Assembly (NCBI GenBank): GCA_029246385.1
Contig: JAQWNG010000028.1
Location: 120,822 to 184,821, forward strand
Direction of reading: 5' to 3'
DNA from: Halioglobus sp.
Lineage (GTDB): Bacteria > Pseudomonadota > Gammaproteobacteria > Pseudomonadales > Halieaceae
Length of the DNA stretch: 64,000 bases
Part shown: positions 10,671-18,900 of the stretch, piece by piece
Numbering within the stretch: position 1 is the first letter of the stretch
How the letters are laid out: every line of letters begins with the position of its first letter
Notes under the pieces: generated by a model
Told to the model about the DNA's origin: nothing
What the model saw: the letters and a program-made list of their open reading frames with translations, nothing else
Database searches by the model: none
Position numbers and translations under genes: made by a program

Positions 10671-11675
10671 TTAGTGCGTAATGCCAGTATCGAAACCACT
10701 GCGCTGAGGGAACACGCCAAAGATTCCCCCAGTGTGAATAAATACAATATCGCGACTGCCCGCGAACCGCCCGTTGCCGATTTCAGCCAGCATGCCGGCG
10801 AATGCTTTACCGGTGTAAACCGGATCAAGCATGAGACCCTCTAGTCGACCTAACTCGGCAATGAGCTCAAAAATTTCAGGATCTGCAATAGCATAGCCAG
10901 GCCCCACGTAGCCATCCAGAACTCGCGGTTCTATCGTGACATCTGGGGCCTCTGGATATCGCCGTCGCCAATCGGCGGTATCGCTAGCAACCTTGTCGTA
11001 AAAATATGTTTCATCATCACACACATTGATGCCCCATATCGTAGCCGGCAACTCAAGCAGCGCCGCCCCAAGGGTCAAGCCTGTCTGCGTCCCACCGGAC
11101 CCGGTCGCGGTAACAACATGTGCACGTTCAATACCGTATGCCGCAAAGTCCTGCACGAGTTCCTCACATGCAGCGATATAACCCCATGCGCCTATGCCGT
11201 CACTGCCGCCTGTTGGTATCACTAATGCCTTTCGCCCTTGAACGGCGTAGTGCTCCTGCCACTGCCGGAACAAGTCGTCGAGGTGGCTCACGTAACGTTT
11301 TAATGGATAGCAACTCACCGTCGCACCCGCCAGATGATCGAGTAGAAAGTTTCCCTCTGGATCCAAAGGCTCTTCGCCGCGTAACAGCAGGTGAACTGCA
11401 AGCCCCAACTGAGCGCCGGCGAACGCTGTAGCCCGACAATGGTTGCTCTGTAATCCACCACAGGTCAACAAGGTGTCATAGCCATTATCCATAGCGAAGG
11501 CCGTAATAAATTCAAGCTTGCGTACCTTGTTACCGCTAAGGGTGCTGCCCGTCAAATCATCACGCTTAACCCAGATTCGATGACCGCACCCCCATTTTGC
11601 AGAGGCGCGTTCAAGGTATTGGAGGGGGGTTGGCGACTGAGCCAGATCTATTTTTCGAGGGTAGACCAGAGGCAT
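10671..11675 (-). CDS. Pyridoxal-phosphate D-cysteine desulfhydrase / ACC deaminase family enzyme
   Basis: 334 residues of the fold-type II PLP family. PTPLQYLERAS and VKRDDLTGS near the N-terminus precede SGNKVRKLEF, whose first Lys should hold PLP; GGLQSNHCRATA, TATGSGGTQTGL and the C-terminal LDPVYTGKAFAGML plus FIHTGG complete the family pattern. The closest known types are D-cysteine desulfhydrase (DcyD) and 1-aminocyclopropane-1-carboxylate deaminase; the sequence does not settle which. The ATG begins one base after the yajC stop codon, so translation is likely coupled to yajC. Cytoplasmic; products would be pyruvate, ammonia and, for D-cysteine, sulfide. Confidence 0.82.
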   Translation of the reverse strand: MPLVYPRKIDLAQSPTPLQYLERASAKWGCGHRIWVKRDDLTGSTLSGNKVRKLEFITAFAMDNGYDTLLTCGGLQSNHCRATAFAGAQLGLAVHLLLRGEEPLDPEGNFLLDHLAGATVSCYPLKRYVSHLDDLFRQWQEHYAVQGRKALVIPTGGSDGIGAWGYIAACEELVQDFAAYGIERAHVVTATGSGGTQTGLTLGAALLELPATIWGINVCDDETYFYDKVASDTADWRRRYPEAPDVTIEPRVLDGYVGPGYAIADPEIFELIAELGRLEGLMLDPVYTGKAFAGMLAEIGNGRFAGSRDIVFIHTGGIFGVFPQRSGFDTGITH

Positions 11676-11676
11676 C

Positions 11677-12012
11677 TTAGCCGATAGTCTTTAATGTGCC
11701 TTTAGGCAGGACAGCATGGAGATGAACACGCTGAAACTTCATCTCGACGTTATTGGCAACGTTGAGCGTCATATAACTGTCATCAAGCGCCATCACCTTA
11801 CCCAGAATTCCCGAAGTCGTGACAACCTCATCACCCTTATTCAGCTCTGACACCATTTTTGCGTGTTCTTTCTGACGCTTACGCTGTGGACGGATAGCAA
11901 TGAAGTAAAAAAGGGCAAAAAGACCCACCAAAAACAATATCTGGAACATGTCTCCGCCGGCCGCACCAACTCCGGCATCCTGCGCATGAGCACTACTGAT
12001 AAACAAACTCAT
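11677..12012 (-). CDS. yajC: Sec translocase accessory subunit YajC
   Basis: 111 residues from the ATG (a TTG one codon earlier is also possible; GGGAG precedes both). One N-terminal membrane helix around residues 22-41 is followed by the YajC hallmark FYFIAIRPQRKRQKEH, then the small soluble domain with LNKGDEVVTTSGILGKV and the ending LPKGTLKTI. YajC associates with SecDF and SecYEG. It normally sits directly before secD; here secD is absent and the next gene is the PLP enzyme one base away. Either this is a relocated yajC or a second copy. Confidence 0.9.
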   Translation of the reverse strand: MSLFISSAHAQDAGVGAAGGDMFQILFLVGLFALFYFIAIRPQRKRQKEHAKMVSELNKGDEVVTTSGILGKVMALDDSYMTLNVANNVEMKFQRVHLHAVLPKGTLKTIG

Positions 12013-12142
12013 CAATCATTTCTCCCGCATGTGGCTAACAACGTAGCCTCAAAATTATTCTGTAAGTTACAGGTTTTCCGCCCGTCCCGCAACGAATCAA
12101 GGCTTGGGTTAAACGTATCCACGGCCCTACATGACCTACTAC

Positions 12143-12925
12143 TTAAACCAAAATGTCAAAGTCATATTCCATGATTTGCGGGGCATGATCAGAAAAACGC
12201 TGATCCCGATAAATTGCGGCCGACCGGACCTTGTCGACAAGCTTAGGGGTTATCACTTGGTAGTCCAGTCGCCATCCGACGTTATTTGCTCTGGCCTGCC
12301 CTCGGTTCGACCACCAAGTATATTGCTCAGGCTCTGTATTGATTACGCGAAAAGAATCAACATAGCCCACCTCATCATAAAGTACATCGAGCCAGGCCCG
12401 CTCTTCGGGCAGGAAGCCGGAGTTCTTGCGGTTACCGCGCCAATTTTTAATATCGATGGCCTGATGGCAGATATTCCAATCGGCGCAGATAATCAGCTCA
12501 CGACGTTTGCGCCGTAGTGCTTTCAGGTGCTCCATAAATAGATCCATGAAGCGCAACTTTTTTTGCAGTACCTCCTCACTGCTTGATCCAGAGGGCATAT
12601 ATAAAGAGATAACACTCAAACCTTTAAAGTCTGCCTGAATATATCGTCCCTCAGAATCTGCTGGATCCCAGCCGAGCCGGGTAATGACCTTTCGTGGCTT
12701 AATCTTACAGAATAATGCAGTACCACTATAACCCTTCTTGATAGCGTCATTATAGAAGGAGTGGTAGCCGGCCGGCGAGAAAACCGAGTCACTCAGTTGG
12801 TGCACTTGGGCTTTGGTTTCCTGAATACAAACCACATCCGGCTGCTCTATCTGCAACCAATCGAAAAAACCCTTTTTTGCCGCCGAGCGGATGCCGTTTG
12901 TATTACAGGTGATTATTTTTGCCAT
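12143..12925 (-). CDS. xthA: Exodeoxyribonuclease III family AP endonuclease
   Basis: 260 residues, normal for the family. It opens KIITCNTNGIRSAAKKGFFDWL with catalytic-site VVCIQETKAQ (Glu metal ligand), then SLYMPSG, ICADWNICHQAID in place of the usual GDFN, and the C-terminal FSDHAPQIMEYDF with the SDH catalytic His. The enzyme cleaves DNA at abasic sites and has 3'-exonuclease activity in base-excision repair. Single gene, separated from yajC by about 130 bases. Confidence 0.92.
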   Translation of the reverse strand: MAKIITCNTNGIRSAAKKGFFDWLQIEQPDVVCIQETKAQVHQLSDSVFSPAGYHSFYNDAIKKGYSGTALFCKIKPRKVITRLGWDPADSEGRYIQADFKGLSVISLYMPSGSSSEEVLQKKLRFMDLFMEHLKALRRKRRELIICADWNICHQAIDIKNWRGNRKNSGFLPEERAWLDVLYDEVGYVDSFRVINTEPEQYTWWSNRGQARANNVGWRLDYQVITPKLVDKVRSAAIYRDQRFSDHAPQIMEYDFDILV

Positions 12926-13003
12926 CGTCCTATTCCATCAGTGCTGCGACATCGCAGTGTACCGGAAGGATCTTAAAAGGATCAATTTCGTGTCAAAATG
13001 TAG

Positions 13004-13252
13004 GCTGCGAGGGTGACAGAGCTGGCCAGACATTCCTAGATGACGCCGCAAGCCATTGGAAAAATACTGCGAGATCTGGAGCATCTAGATTACGTTAGAC
13101 GCAGTGTTGATGACACCGATAAGCGAGCTAGAAAGGTTCAATTGAGAGAGCGCGGCAAGCTGCTAGCGCAGAGCAGCCTAGACGTCGTTAGTCAAACATG
13201 TGCTTACTACGCAAACAAAGTCGAGACACAATCGCTGGACAACCTGAAATAG
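13004..13252 (+). pseudogene. Remnant of a MarR-family regulator with internal stop
   Basis: A frame from about 13004 reads AARVTELARHS, then a TAG stop, then MTPQAIGKILRDLEHLDYV and RRSVDDTDKRARKVQLRERG. Across the stop this is continuous with a MarR winged helix: recognition helices, then the wing with the D-x-D-x-R-A/K pattern and the start of the last helices. An upstream TAG also closes the frame at 13001 and the usual first 40 or so residues are missing, so it is truncated and interrupted. I read it as a decayed regulator. Expression of a short protein from the ATG at 13040 is possible but it has no strong ribosome-binding site. Confidence 0.65.
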
Positions 13253-13377
13253 AACCACGCGCTATGGTGCAGCAACTGCATCTTAATAACCTGCCTAGGT
13301 CTTAACCCGGCGCCTAGCACTGATTATTAAAAAAGTGAATTAAATCATTGGATTAACAAACTTTTCTAACATAATAT

Positions 13378-13830
13378 TTAGATGCTCATAAAGTCAGGCA
13401 GATTAAATGCCCAGCTTTTTTCTTCGGTACGGCTAGCGATACGCCAGCCCTTATCGGTGCGACGATAGGCGTCGACATACCAAAGTCCAAGGAAAAAAGT
13501 TTGGGTACCCGACTCCCTTAAGCGCATTTCCATCGGGTTAAAGCACATTACGCGCCCGGTAGCCTCGTCACCGTGAAGTTGCACCTGAATATTCGCATTG
13601 AGGTGCTGCGTATTGGGAAACAGCTCGTTGGTAACCGATGCCTTGAGAAACATAATGGTCTCCTCAAGGTCTCCCACGCTGCCACCCATAGCGCTATAGT
13701 CGATATGGGCATCCGCCGTAAAAACCTCTTCGCGCAGCGCATCAAAGTGCTTGCTGTCGATCAGATGCGCATAGTGAAAGACCAAATCCTGAATTTCGAA
13801 GCGATCTGACAGCTCTTGTTGCGATAACAT
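13378..13830 (-). CDS. SnoaL-like / NTF2-like family protein
   Basis: 150 residues with the pattern of the SnoaL_4 group: LSDRFEIQDLVFHYAHLIDSKHFDALREEVF, a DAHIDYSAMGG strand, TQHLNANIQVQL and the C-terminal RRTDKGWRIASRTEEKSW (all cited in part). Such alpha+beta barrels act as small dehydratases, isomerases or hydrolase partners in steroid, aromatic and xenobiotic pathways; some have an Asp-His pair, and D and H are present in the expected places. Last gene of a tight minus-strand run, five bases after the GST-like gene. Its reaction is unknown. Confidence 0.75.
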   Translation of the reverse strand: MLSQQELSDRFEIQDLVFHYAHLIDSKHFDALREEVFTADAHIDYSAMGGSVGDLEETIMFLKASVTNELFPNTQHLNANIQVQLHGDEATGRVMCFNPMEMRLRESGTQTFFLGLWYVDAYRRTDKGWRIASRTEEKSWAFNLPDFMSI

Positions 13831-13835
13831 GCGGT

Positions 13836-14609
13836 TTACTCCTGTAAAAAATCCAGCGGTAGTGAGATGAACTCCTGATACATTCTGTCTCTATGCGCTT
13901 CCAAACGTGGTGTCAGGCAGTCGCGCGTGGCCTCATCGACTGCCGTATATGCGGTGCGCATGTAGTCAGGCATTGGGTTGTCATTTGGCCCCAGCGGCTT
14001 TAGCATGCCGGCAAAGTTGGCCCAGTAAAAATCTGCGGCCGTGACCGTATGCCCCACCATGAAATCACTACCTATGTCTTGCTGTCGCAACATTCTGTCA
14101 TCTAATTCAGCACTAATCGCCTGCAAACGGTCGATTGCAGATGCATAAGTCTGTTTAGACCAGCCGTATTTTAGCCCTAGGCGAACGGCGATGTCTGGAG
14201 GTTCATCCAACAACAGCATCGGGGCCAATATTTGTAGACGTCGCTGCCAGCCGAAACCATCGGCACCTGCGATCAACGCAGAGACACCAAGAACATCGAT
14301 CCTAGCACTGCAATCCTCGGGCACCAGCCGGCGCTCGCGCGACAACCTCTCTGCAAGCATTAACAGATCGAACCAATGACAGACAGGCGGAAAATCTTCA
14401 TACACGGCAACTGGCGCTGATGTTTGTCCCGTCCACTTTTGTAAGGCATCGTTGTCACCTCCGCCCTGCTGGAGTATTGGCGTGTACGCTATGCGCTTGA
14501 ACGCGAAAATAGCCTTCGCTGCTTCGCCCCAAGGTCCCGGCACGCCTGCCGTCAAGACCAAACGCAGCCCGGGCGCATGAATGGCTTCCTCTACGCTGAA
14601 GTACCTCAT
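13836..14609 (-). CDS. Glutathione S-transferase-like protein
   Basis: 257 residues. The N-terminal half has a thioredoxin-like pattern (RLVLTAGVPGPWGEAAKAIF, TSAPVAVYEDFPPVCHW), where the Pro of SAPVAV would be the cis-Pro contacting glutathione, and the C-terminal half is helical with HTVTAADFYWANFAGML, a typical GST C-domain capping motif. No clear catalytic Ser, Tyr or Cys stands in the first beta-alpha turn. It lies 9 bases after the amidohydrolase-like gene and 5 before the SnoaL-like gene, so it is translated with them and may act on the same compound. Confidence 0.7.
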   Translation of the reverse strand: MRYFSVEEAIHAPGLRLVLTAGVPGPWGEAAKAIFAFKRIAYTPILQQGGGDNDALQKWTGQTSAPVAVYEDFPPVCHWFDLLMLAERLSRERRLVPEDCSARIDVLGVSALIAGADGFGWQRRLQILAPMLLLDEPPDIAVRLGLKYGWSKQTYASAIDRLQAISAELDDRMLRQQDIGSDFMVGHTVTAADFYWANFAGMLKPLGPNDNPMPDYMRTAYTAVDEATRDCLTPRLEAHRDRMYQEFISLPLDFLQE

Positions 14610-14618
14610 TTGACCCGC

Positions 14619-15488
14619 TTATTCATCGAGTTTAAAGATCTTGATTGCATTTTCCCGCAGAAATTTGGGCCATACCTCGTCGCGAAACGGCACGTCTGGC
14701 ATTTCACTAAAAATCCTGTCTAAGGATAAGCCCATGGGAAAATAACCCGCATACAGCACCTGATCAGAACCTCGCTTATTAGCGAAATCGATAATATCAG
14801 GCGGATAATGCTTGGGCGCAAATGCGCTGGTCATATAATATAGGTTGGGATATTTAAGCATCATTTTCCATGCGACGTCGGTCCAAGGCTCACATCCATG
14901 TCGTGTGACCACTCTCAGTTCAGGGAAGAACCACAATACCTCATCAAGCAATTCAACTTTCTGCGGGCCAAACGGCACCCGCGGTCCGGGAACCCCCATA
15001 CAGGGGCAGAAAGGAATATCGAGTTCCACAAGCTTGGCATAAATGGGATACCACTTCTTATCGTTAACCGGCACTGGTGGGCAGATCATAGCCGGCGCAG
15101 CGGTAACTGCCTTGATATCGAATTCCTCGTACAGCGCCACAATCTTGCGCACCTCGTCCATACCCTTGTTGGGGTTCGCTTCATAAGATGCAAAGAATCG
15201 GTCTGGATGTTCGCGCAGGGCTTGCTCCTGTAATTCGCTGAAGCCCAGTCCAATCATGGCACGCTCTATGCCATGCTTGTCCATCTGTACTAACGTGTAG
15301 GCGATAGCATCTCCTTTAACACTGGTATCGGGTATATCTTTAAACATATATTGGGCAGGCATGCTGAACAGTTCATGACTTTCCCTGTCCATCAGCAAGG
15401 GCTTAATCCAGTCATAAAATGTACTGCTATCATCACCGGGTATGGCGAGCATTAGATCGATGACTCCAATATCGTTTGGCATTGGCAT
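14619..15488 (-). CDS. Amidohydrolase-2-like TIM-barrel protein lacking the HxH motif
   Basis: 289 residues from the ATG nine bases after AGGAG. The overall pattern follows the ACMSD/amidohydrolase-2 barrel: an N-terminal VID strand, MDKHGIERAMIGLGF, the segment around FASYEANPNKGMDEVRK, WYPIYAKLVELDIPFCPCMG, a TRHGCEPW strand and an ending LRENAIKIFKLDE. However the metal-binding D-x-H-x-H at strand 1 reads DLMLA, and the late Asp strand reads YAGYFP. A related actinobacterial/proteobacterial subgroup has the same loss as far as I recall. It may be metal-free or use other residues. Substrate unknown; part of a run with the GST-like and SnoaL-like genes. Confidence 0.72.
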   Translation of the reverse strand: MPMPNDIGVIDLMLAIPGDDSSTFYDWIKPLLMDRESHELFSMPAQYMFKDIPDTSVKGDAIAYTLVQMDKHGIERAMIGLGFSELQEQALREHPDRFFASYEANPNKGMDEVRKIVALYEEFDIKAVTAAPAMICPPVPVNDKKWYPIYAKLVELDIPFCPCMGVPGPRVPFGPQKVELLDEVLWFFPELRVVTRHGCEPWTDVAWKMMLKYPNLYYMTSAFAPKHYPPDIIDFANKRGSDQVLYAGYFPMGLSLDRIFSEMPDVPFRDEVWPKFLRENAIKIFKLDE

Positions 15489-15584
15489 GACGCTTAGCTC
15501 CTTTCTGACGTGGTCGAGCACGCAAACATTAGTCCCATCATGTCTATAAGATTAATGCTATAACTATATGATTATAATTAATAT

Positions 15585-16676
15585 TTATACCTGCATAGGT
15601 GCTGCATCATCAGCATCATGGCGCTGTTTTCGAAGTCGCATTGGCAATGTTGAGTCTACTGAGGCATAGCGATAACAGCCATCCTCGTCCACTGTCCGCT
15701 CGATCTGTCCCCGATGATGCAGATAATTGAGGTGCGCAATACATTCCCCCAATGCCAAGCCGAGATTATGATCATCCAGTTTACGTTTGAACATCACCGG
15801 CAGCAGTTCCATCGCGCTGGCCTGCTTGCACAAACATGCCTCTTCCAATGCCAACAAATGCTCCTCATGATGTTCGATCAAATACCGCAACCGCTCATGC
15901 AGGCCATAAAAAGGTGTGTTGTGTGCTGGTAGCACCAGCGTGTCTCCTGGCAATACCTCAAGAAAATGCTCTAGCGATTTGAGCCACTCCTTGAGCGGAT
16001 TGCCTTCTGGCTCGGAGCCCGAGACACTGATATTAGATGTAATTCTAGGAATTACCTGATCGCCTGAAATCAGAATATTGAGCCCACTGTTATACAAGCA
16101 CGCATGTTCCGGCGAGTGCCCTCGGCCTATTATCACCTGCCAGCGATTGCCATTAATGGTCAAGAATCCACCGTCAACCATGCGCCGATAAGAGGTAGGC
16201 ATAGGCGTGATGTAGGGTCCAAAACCGCCAAAATACTTGCGTGATTTTAGAATCTGATCCTGAGTATAGCCGGAGCGGGTGAGATGGCGCTCTGTTGCCC
16301 AGTTGAAATGCTCATTCGTGGTTCTAGAAAAAGATAAGCCGGTAAAATATTCAGCCTCAGTCATATAGAAGGGAACCTGCCATCTCTCGCACAGCCAACC
16401 GGCCATACCGGTGTGGTCAGGATGGTAGTGTGTTGACACCACCGCCTTAACGGGCTTGCCATTTAGATGCCGCTCAAATACCTGCTCCCACAATGCTTGA
16501 GTTGGCCCGATTGCAATACCGGTATCGATCAACCACCAGCCATCCGTATCTTCAAGCAAATATAGATTAATGTGGTCCAGCGCCATGGGCAATGGCATAC
16601 GCAGCCAAAGCACACCCGGTACAATTTCGCGAAGCTCGCCCGCTTCGGGCGCGTCATCAAATAAATAATTCAACAT
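15585..16676 (-). CDS. Metallo-beta-lactamase-fold hydrolase
   Basis: 363 residues. The fold's metal motif is STHYHPDHTGMAGWL (HxHxDH); further ligands are the His in GRGHSPEHACLY, the Asp in ISGDQVIPR and the His in LPAHNTPFYG, so a two-metal site is complete. The C-terminal 90 residues are a helical winged-helix-like cap (LEEACLCKQASAMELL, NYLHHRGQIER), as in LACTB2-like and related thioesterase/lactonase groups. Likely hydrolyses a CoA thioester or lactone in the cytoplasm. It lies between a peroxiredoxin (10 bases upstream) and the amidohydrolase-like gene (96 bases downstream). No signal peptide. Confidence 0.85.
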   Translation of the reverse strand: MLNYLFDDAPEAGELREIVPGVLWLRMPLPMALDHINLYLLEDTDGWWLIDTGIAIGPTQALWEQVFERHLNGKPVKAVVSTHYHPDHTGMAGWLCERWQVPFYMTEAEYFTGLSFSRTTNEHFNWATERHLTRSGYTQDQILKSRKYFGGFGPYITPMPTSYRRMVDGGFLTINGNRWQVIIGRGHSPEHACLYNSGLNILISGDQVIPRITSNISVSGSEPEGNPLKEWLKSLEHFLEVLPGDTLVLPAHNTPFYGLHERLRYLIEHHEEHLLALEEACLCKQASAMELLPVMFKRKLDDHNLGLALGECIAHLNYLHHRGQIERTVDEDGCYRYASVDSTLPMRLRKQRHDADDAAPMQV

Positions 16677-16686
16677 AAGGAATGGG

Positions 16687-17163
16687 CTACAGCCCTAACT
16701 CCGCGGTCAGCGCAAGAACATCATCATGGTGGGATTTCGTTTTGACCTTACTCATCACATGCTTTAGGCGCCCATCCTTGCCTATGATAAAGGTGGTGCG
16801 CAGTACACCCATGAATTCGCGTCCCATGAATTTCTTTAGATCCCATGCACCGTATTTCTCTGTAACTGCGTGATCCTCGTCAGAAAGCAACGTAAAATTG
16901 AGATCCTGCTTTAGGATAAATCGACCAAGCTTGGCAACGGGATCAGGACTTACGCCTAGCACCACAGTATCAATTTTGCACAGCGCATTTTTGCTATCGC
17001 GAATACCACACGCCTGAACTGTGCATCCCGGCGTCATCGCTTTCGGATAGAAGTACAGCACCACGTTCTTTTTCCCCTTGAATTCCTTCAGGCTGACTTT
17101 GTTGCCGTCTTGATCCGGTAGGGTAAATGCAGGGGCCACCCCGCCCACTTTTGGAAATGCCAT
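16687..17163 (-). CDS. bcp: Thioredoxin-dependent peroxiredoxin, BCP type
   Basis: 158 residues. The BCP/PrxQ active site is FYPKAMTPGCTVQACGIRD, with the peroxidatic Cys47 and a second Cys52 five residues on, the spacing of the atypical two-Cys BCP enzymes; Thr44 and Pro45 complete the PxxxT(S)xxC site. It reduces hydrogen peroxide and alkyl or lipid hydroperoxides using thioredoxin. Followed by the metallo-beta-lactamase-fold gene after 10 bases. Confidence 0.9.
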   Translation of the reverse strand: MAFPKVGGVAPAFTLPDQDGNKVSLKEFKGKKNVVLYFYPKAMTPGCTVQACGIRDSKNALCKIDTVVLGVSPDPVAKLGRFILKQDLNFTLLSDEDHAVTEKYGAWDLKKFMGREFMGVLRTTFIIGKDGRLKHVMSKVKTKSHHDDVLALTAELGL

Positions 17164-17239
17164 CAGCTACTACTCCTTGAAGTCACTATAATGCAAAACA
17201 TGCGGCGCGTATCGGTCGCGACAATGATCGCTGTGTATT

Positions 17240-17809
17240 TCAACCACGCTTTGCGCGATGATCTATAGCCGAGACGCGCACCGGAAACTGTCCGGATGAT
17301 ACATCAGAAAAGTATTCTTTAAGGGTCTCTGAAACAACCTGAAACGCAATATTACCCCAAGGAATATCTGATTCAGCATACAGCTGCGTCTCCAAGCTTT
17401 CAGGACCCGCGCTGTGCTCCCCATCCTCCAGCTCGCATCGATAGAACATATAAACTTGGCTTATATAAGGCACGTCGAATATGCGATAAAGATCGACATT
17501 GGTAACGCGCGCTCTTGCCTCTTCCCAAGTCTCTCGGGTTGCACCTTGCAAAGTTGTCTCGCCGTTCTCCATAAAACCTGCAGGCAGCGTCCAGAAGCCT
17601 TTGCGCGGCTCAATCGCGCGCTTACACAACAAAACCCTGCCCCTATAAACAGGTAAACAGCCAACAATAATATGAGGATTGCTGTAGTGGATAAACTCGC
17701 AGCTGCTGCAGACAAATCGCTCGCGGTCGTCTCCAGCAGGGACCTTAAGGATTACCGCGTTTCCGCAGCGGGTACAGAATTTCATAAGGGGCTGACTCAT
17801 TTGATGCAC
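17240..17809 (-). CDS. Nudix hydrolase with N-terminal zinc ribbon
   Basis: 189 residues. A Cys4 ribbon (CTRCGN and CSSCEF) precedes a Nudix domain; the Nudix box is GFMENGETTLQGATRETWEEA, with the usual Gly after EEx replaced by Arg. Proteins of this layout are related to the ADP-ribose/NADH pyrophosphatase groups. The substrate is probably a nucleoside diphosphate linked to another group; it cannot be named. Several in-frame ATGs (codons 1, 4 and 9) could start it; codon 9, directly before FCTRCGN, is the most family-like, but none has a strong ribosome-binding site. Confidence 0.83.
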   Translation of the reverse strand: MHQMSQPLMKFCTRCGNAVILKVPAGDDRERFVCSSCEFIHYSNPHIIVGCLPVYRGRVLLCKRAIEPRKGFWTLPAGFMENGETTLQGATRETWEEARARVTNVDLYRIFDVPYISQVYMFYRCELEDGEHSAGPESLETQLYAESDIPWGNIAFQVVSETLKEYFSDVSSGQFPVRVSAIDHRAKRG

Positions 17810-17852
17810 GCGGCACAGTATAAAGCCTTAATCGGGCAAAGAAATAGCCTTA

Positions 17853-18329
17853 CTAGCGCAATTCTCCATAGCGGCCCTGATGAAATAGCAGAGGATCACC
17901 CGTCGGTCGCTCGTGAACATCTTTTACCAAGCCCACTATAATGACATGATCGCCTCCGTCATGTGTTGCATGAAGCTCGCATTCGAAGGTCACAAGTGCG
18001 TGGCGAATCAACGGCGCACCATATTTCCCCAGCCGGTAATGCGAGGGATTCAGTTCATGCTCGCCTTTTCTAGCATACTGATTCGAGTGACCCTGCTGCT
18101 CGCTGCTCAGCACGTTGATAGCAAAAAAACGCGGTGTGGCAAAAACGTCATAGACATCAGAGTTGTTCTGTAATGACCACAAGACCAGCGGAGGGTCTAG
18201 AGACACCGAGGAAAATGAATTTGCCGTCATGCCTAGAGCCTTTTGAGTGTCTGCGACGGCAGTGACAAGCGTCACGCCCGTAGCAAAGCGTCCCAGAGCG
18301 TTTCTCAAATCTCGTACGTCTAAACTCAT
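17853..18329 (-). CDS. Flavin reductase (FMN-binding split-barrel) family protein
   Basis: 158 residues with the flavin-reductase-like signature: LRNALGRFATGVTLVTA, GMTANSFSSVSLDPPLVLWSL (the T-A-N-S-F-x-S-V-S-L-D-P-P flavin-binding stretch), FFAINVLS and DHVIIVGLVKDV with LLFHQGRYGEL at the end. It uses NAD(P)H to reduce FMN or FAD, often for a partner monooxygenase. The nearest possible partner is the LLM-class oxidoreductase at 19.8 kb, transcribed the other way; a functional link is a guess. It lies 105 bases after moaE. Confidence 0.85.
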   Translation of the reverse strand: MSLDVRDLRNALGRFATGVTLVTAVADTQKALGMTANSFSSVSLDPPLVLWSLQNNSDVYDVFATPRFFAINVLSSEQQGHSNQYARKGEHELNPSHYRLGKYGAPLIRHALVTFECELHATHDGGDHVIIVGLVKDVHERPTGDPLLFHQGRYGELR

Positions 18330-18434
18330 CGCTTGTAATCTCTAACTCGTCTTGGTCACCTAAAACAGCGTCCTTATTTGATCCCAGCGCACACTTTGGC
18401 ACATCCCCTATTCAGGCTATGGAAAGTTTTCATC

Positions 18435-18899
18435 CTACCATCTAGCAGCTCTGGACTCGTCGTCTTGCCTGACGGAAACCCAGATTTCGCCGAACGGGCC
18501 TAACTCTTTCTTCCAAAATGGCGCCCGCGTTTTCAGGTAATCCATGATAAATTCGCAGGCACTGAAAGCCGCTTCCCGGTGTGCCGAGGCGACTCCAACC
18601 CAGACGATCTGGTCTCCCGGGGACAACCGCCCTACCCTATGCACCGCCGATGCGGCGAGCAATGGCCAGCGATCAGCCGCCTGGTCAATGATTGCCTTTA
18701 TGCTCCCCTCGGTCATACCGGGGTAATGCTCTAGTTCCAGCGTAGACACCCGTCTATCGTCATTGGCACGACGCACATAGCCGGTGAAAGTGGCAATGGC
18801 ACCCTCCTCAGACAGGCCCGATAGCAGCCCGCGCTGCAGACCCGCCACGTCAAAATCTGCCTCGTGCACAGTGACACTGCTATTTTCCAACATAGCCAT
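18435..18899 (-). CDS. moaE: Molybdopterin synthase large subunit MoaE
   Basis: 154 residues from the ATG one base after the moaD stop (a GTG three codons earlier, overlapping moaD, is an alternative). MoaE motifs: GAIATFTGYVRR, LELEHYPGMTEGSI, HRVGRLSPGDQIVWVGV and the catalytic-Lys stretch DYLKTRAPFWKKE. With MoaD it inserts two sulfurs into precursor Z to make molybdopterin. Third gene of moaC-moaD-moaE. Confidence 0.93.
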   Translation of the reverse strand: MAMLENSSVTVHEADFDVAGLQRGLLSGLSEEGAIATFTGYVRRANDDRRVSTLELEHYPGMTEGSIKAIIDQAADRWPLLAASAVHRVGRLSPGDQIVWVGVASAHREAAFSACEFIMDYLKTRAPFWKKELGPFGEIWVSVRQDDESRAARW

Positions 18900-18900
18900 A

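Noticed and set aside
13040..13252. A complete small MarR-type gene from the ATG
   Set aside because: The same frame continues upstream of the TAG with matching MarR sequence, so the ATG is internal to a truncated gene; annotated as pseudogene.
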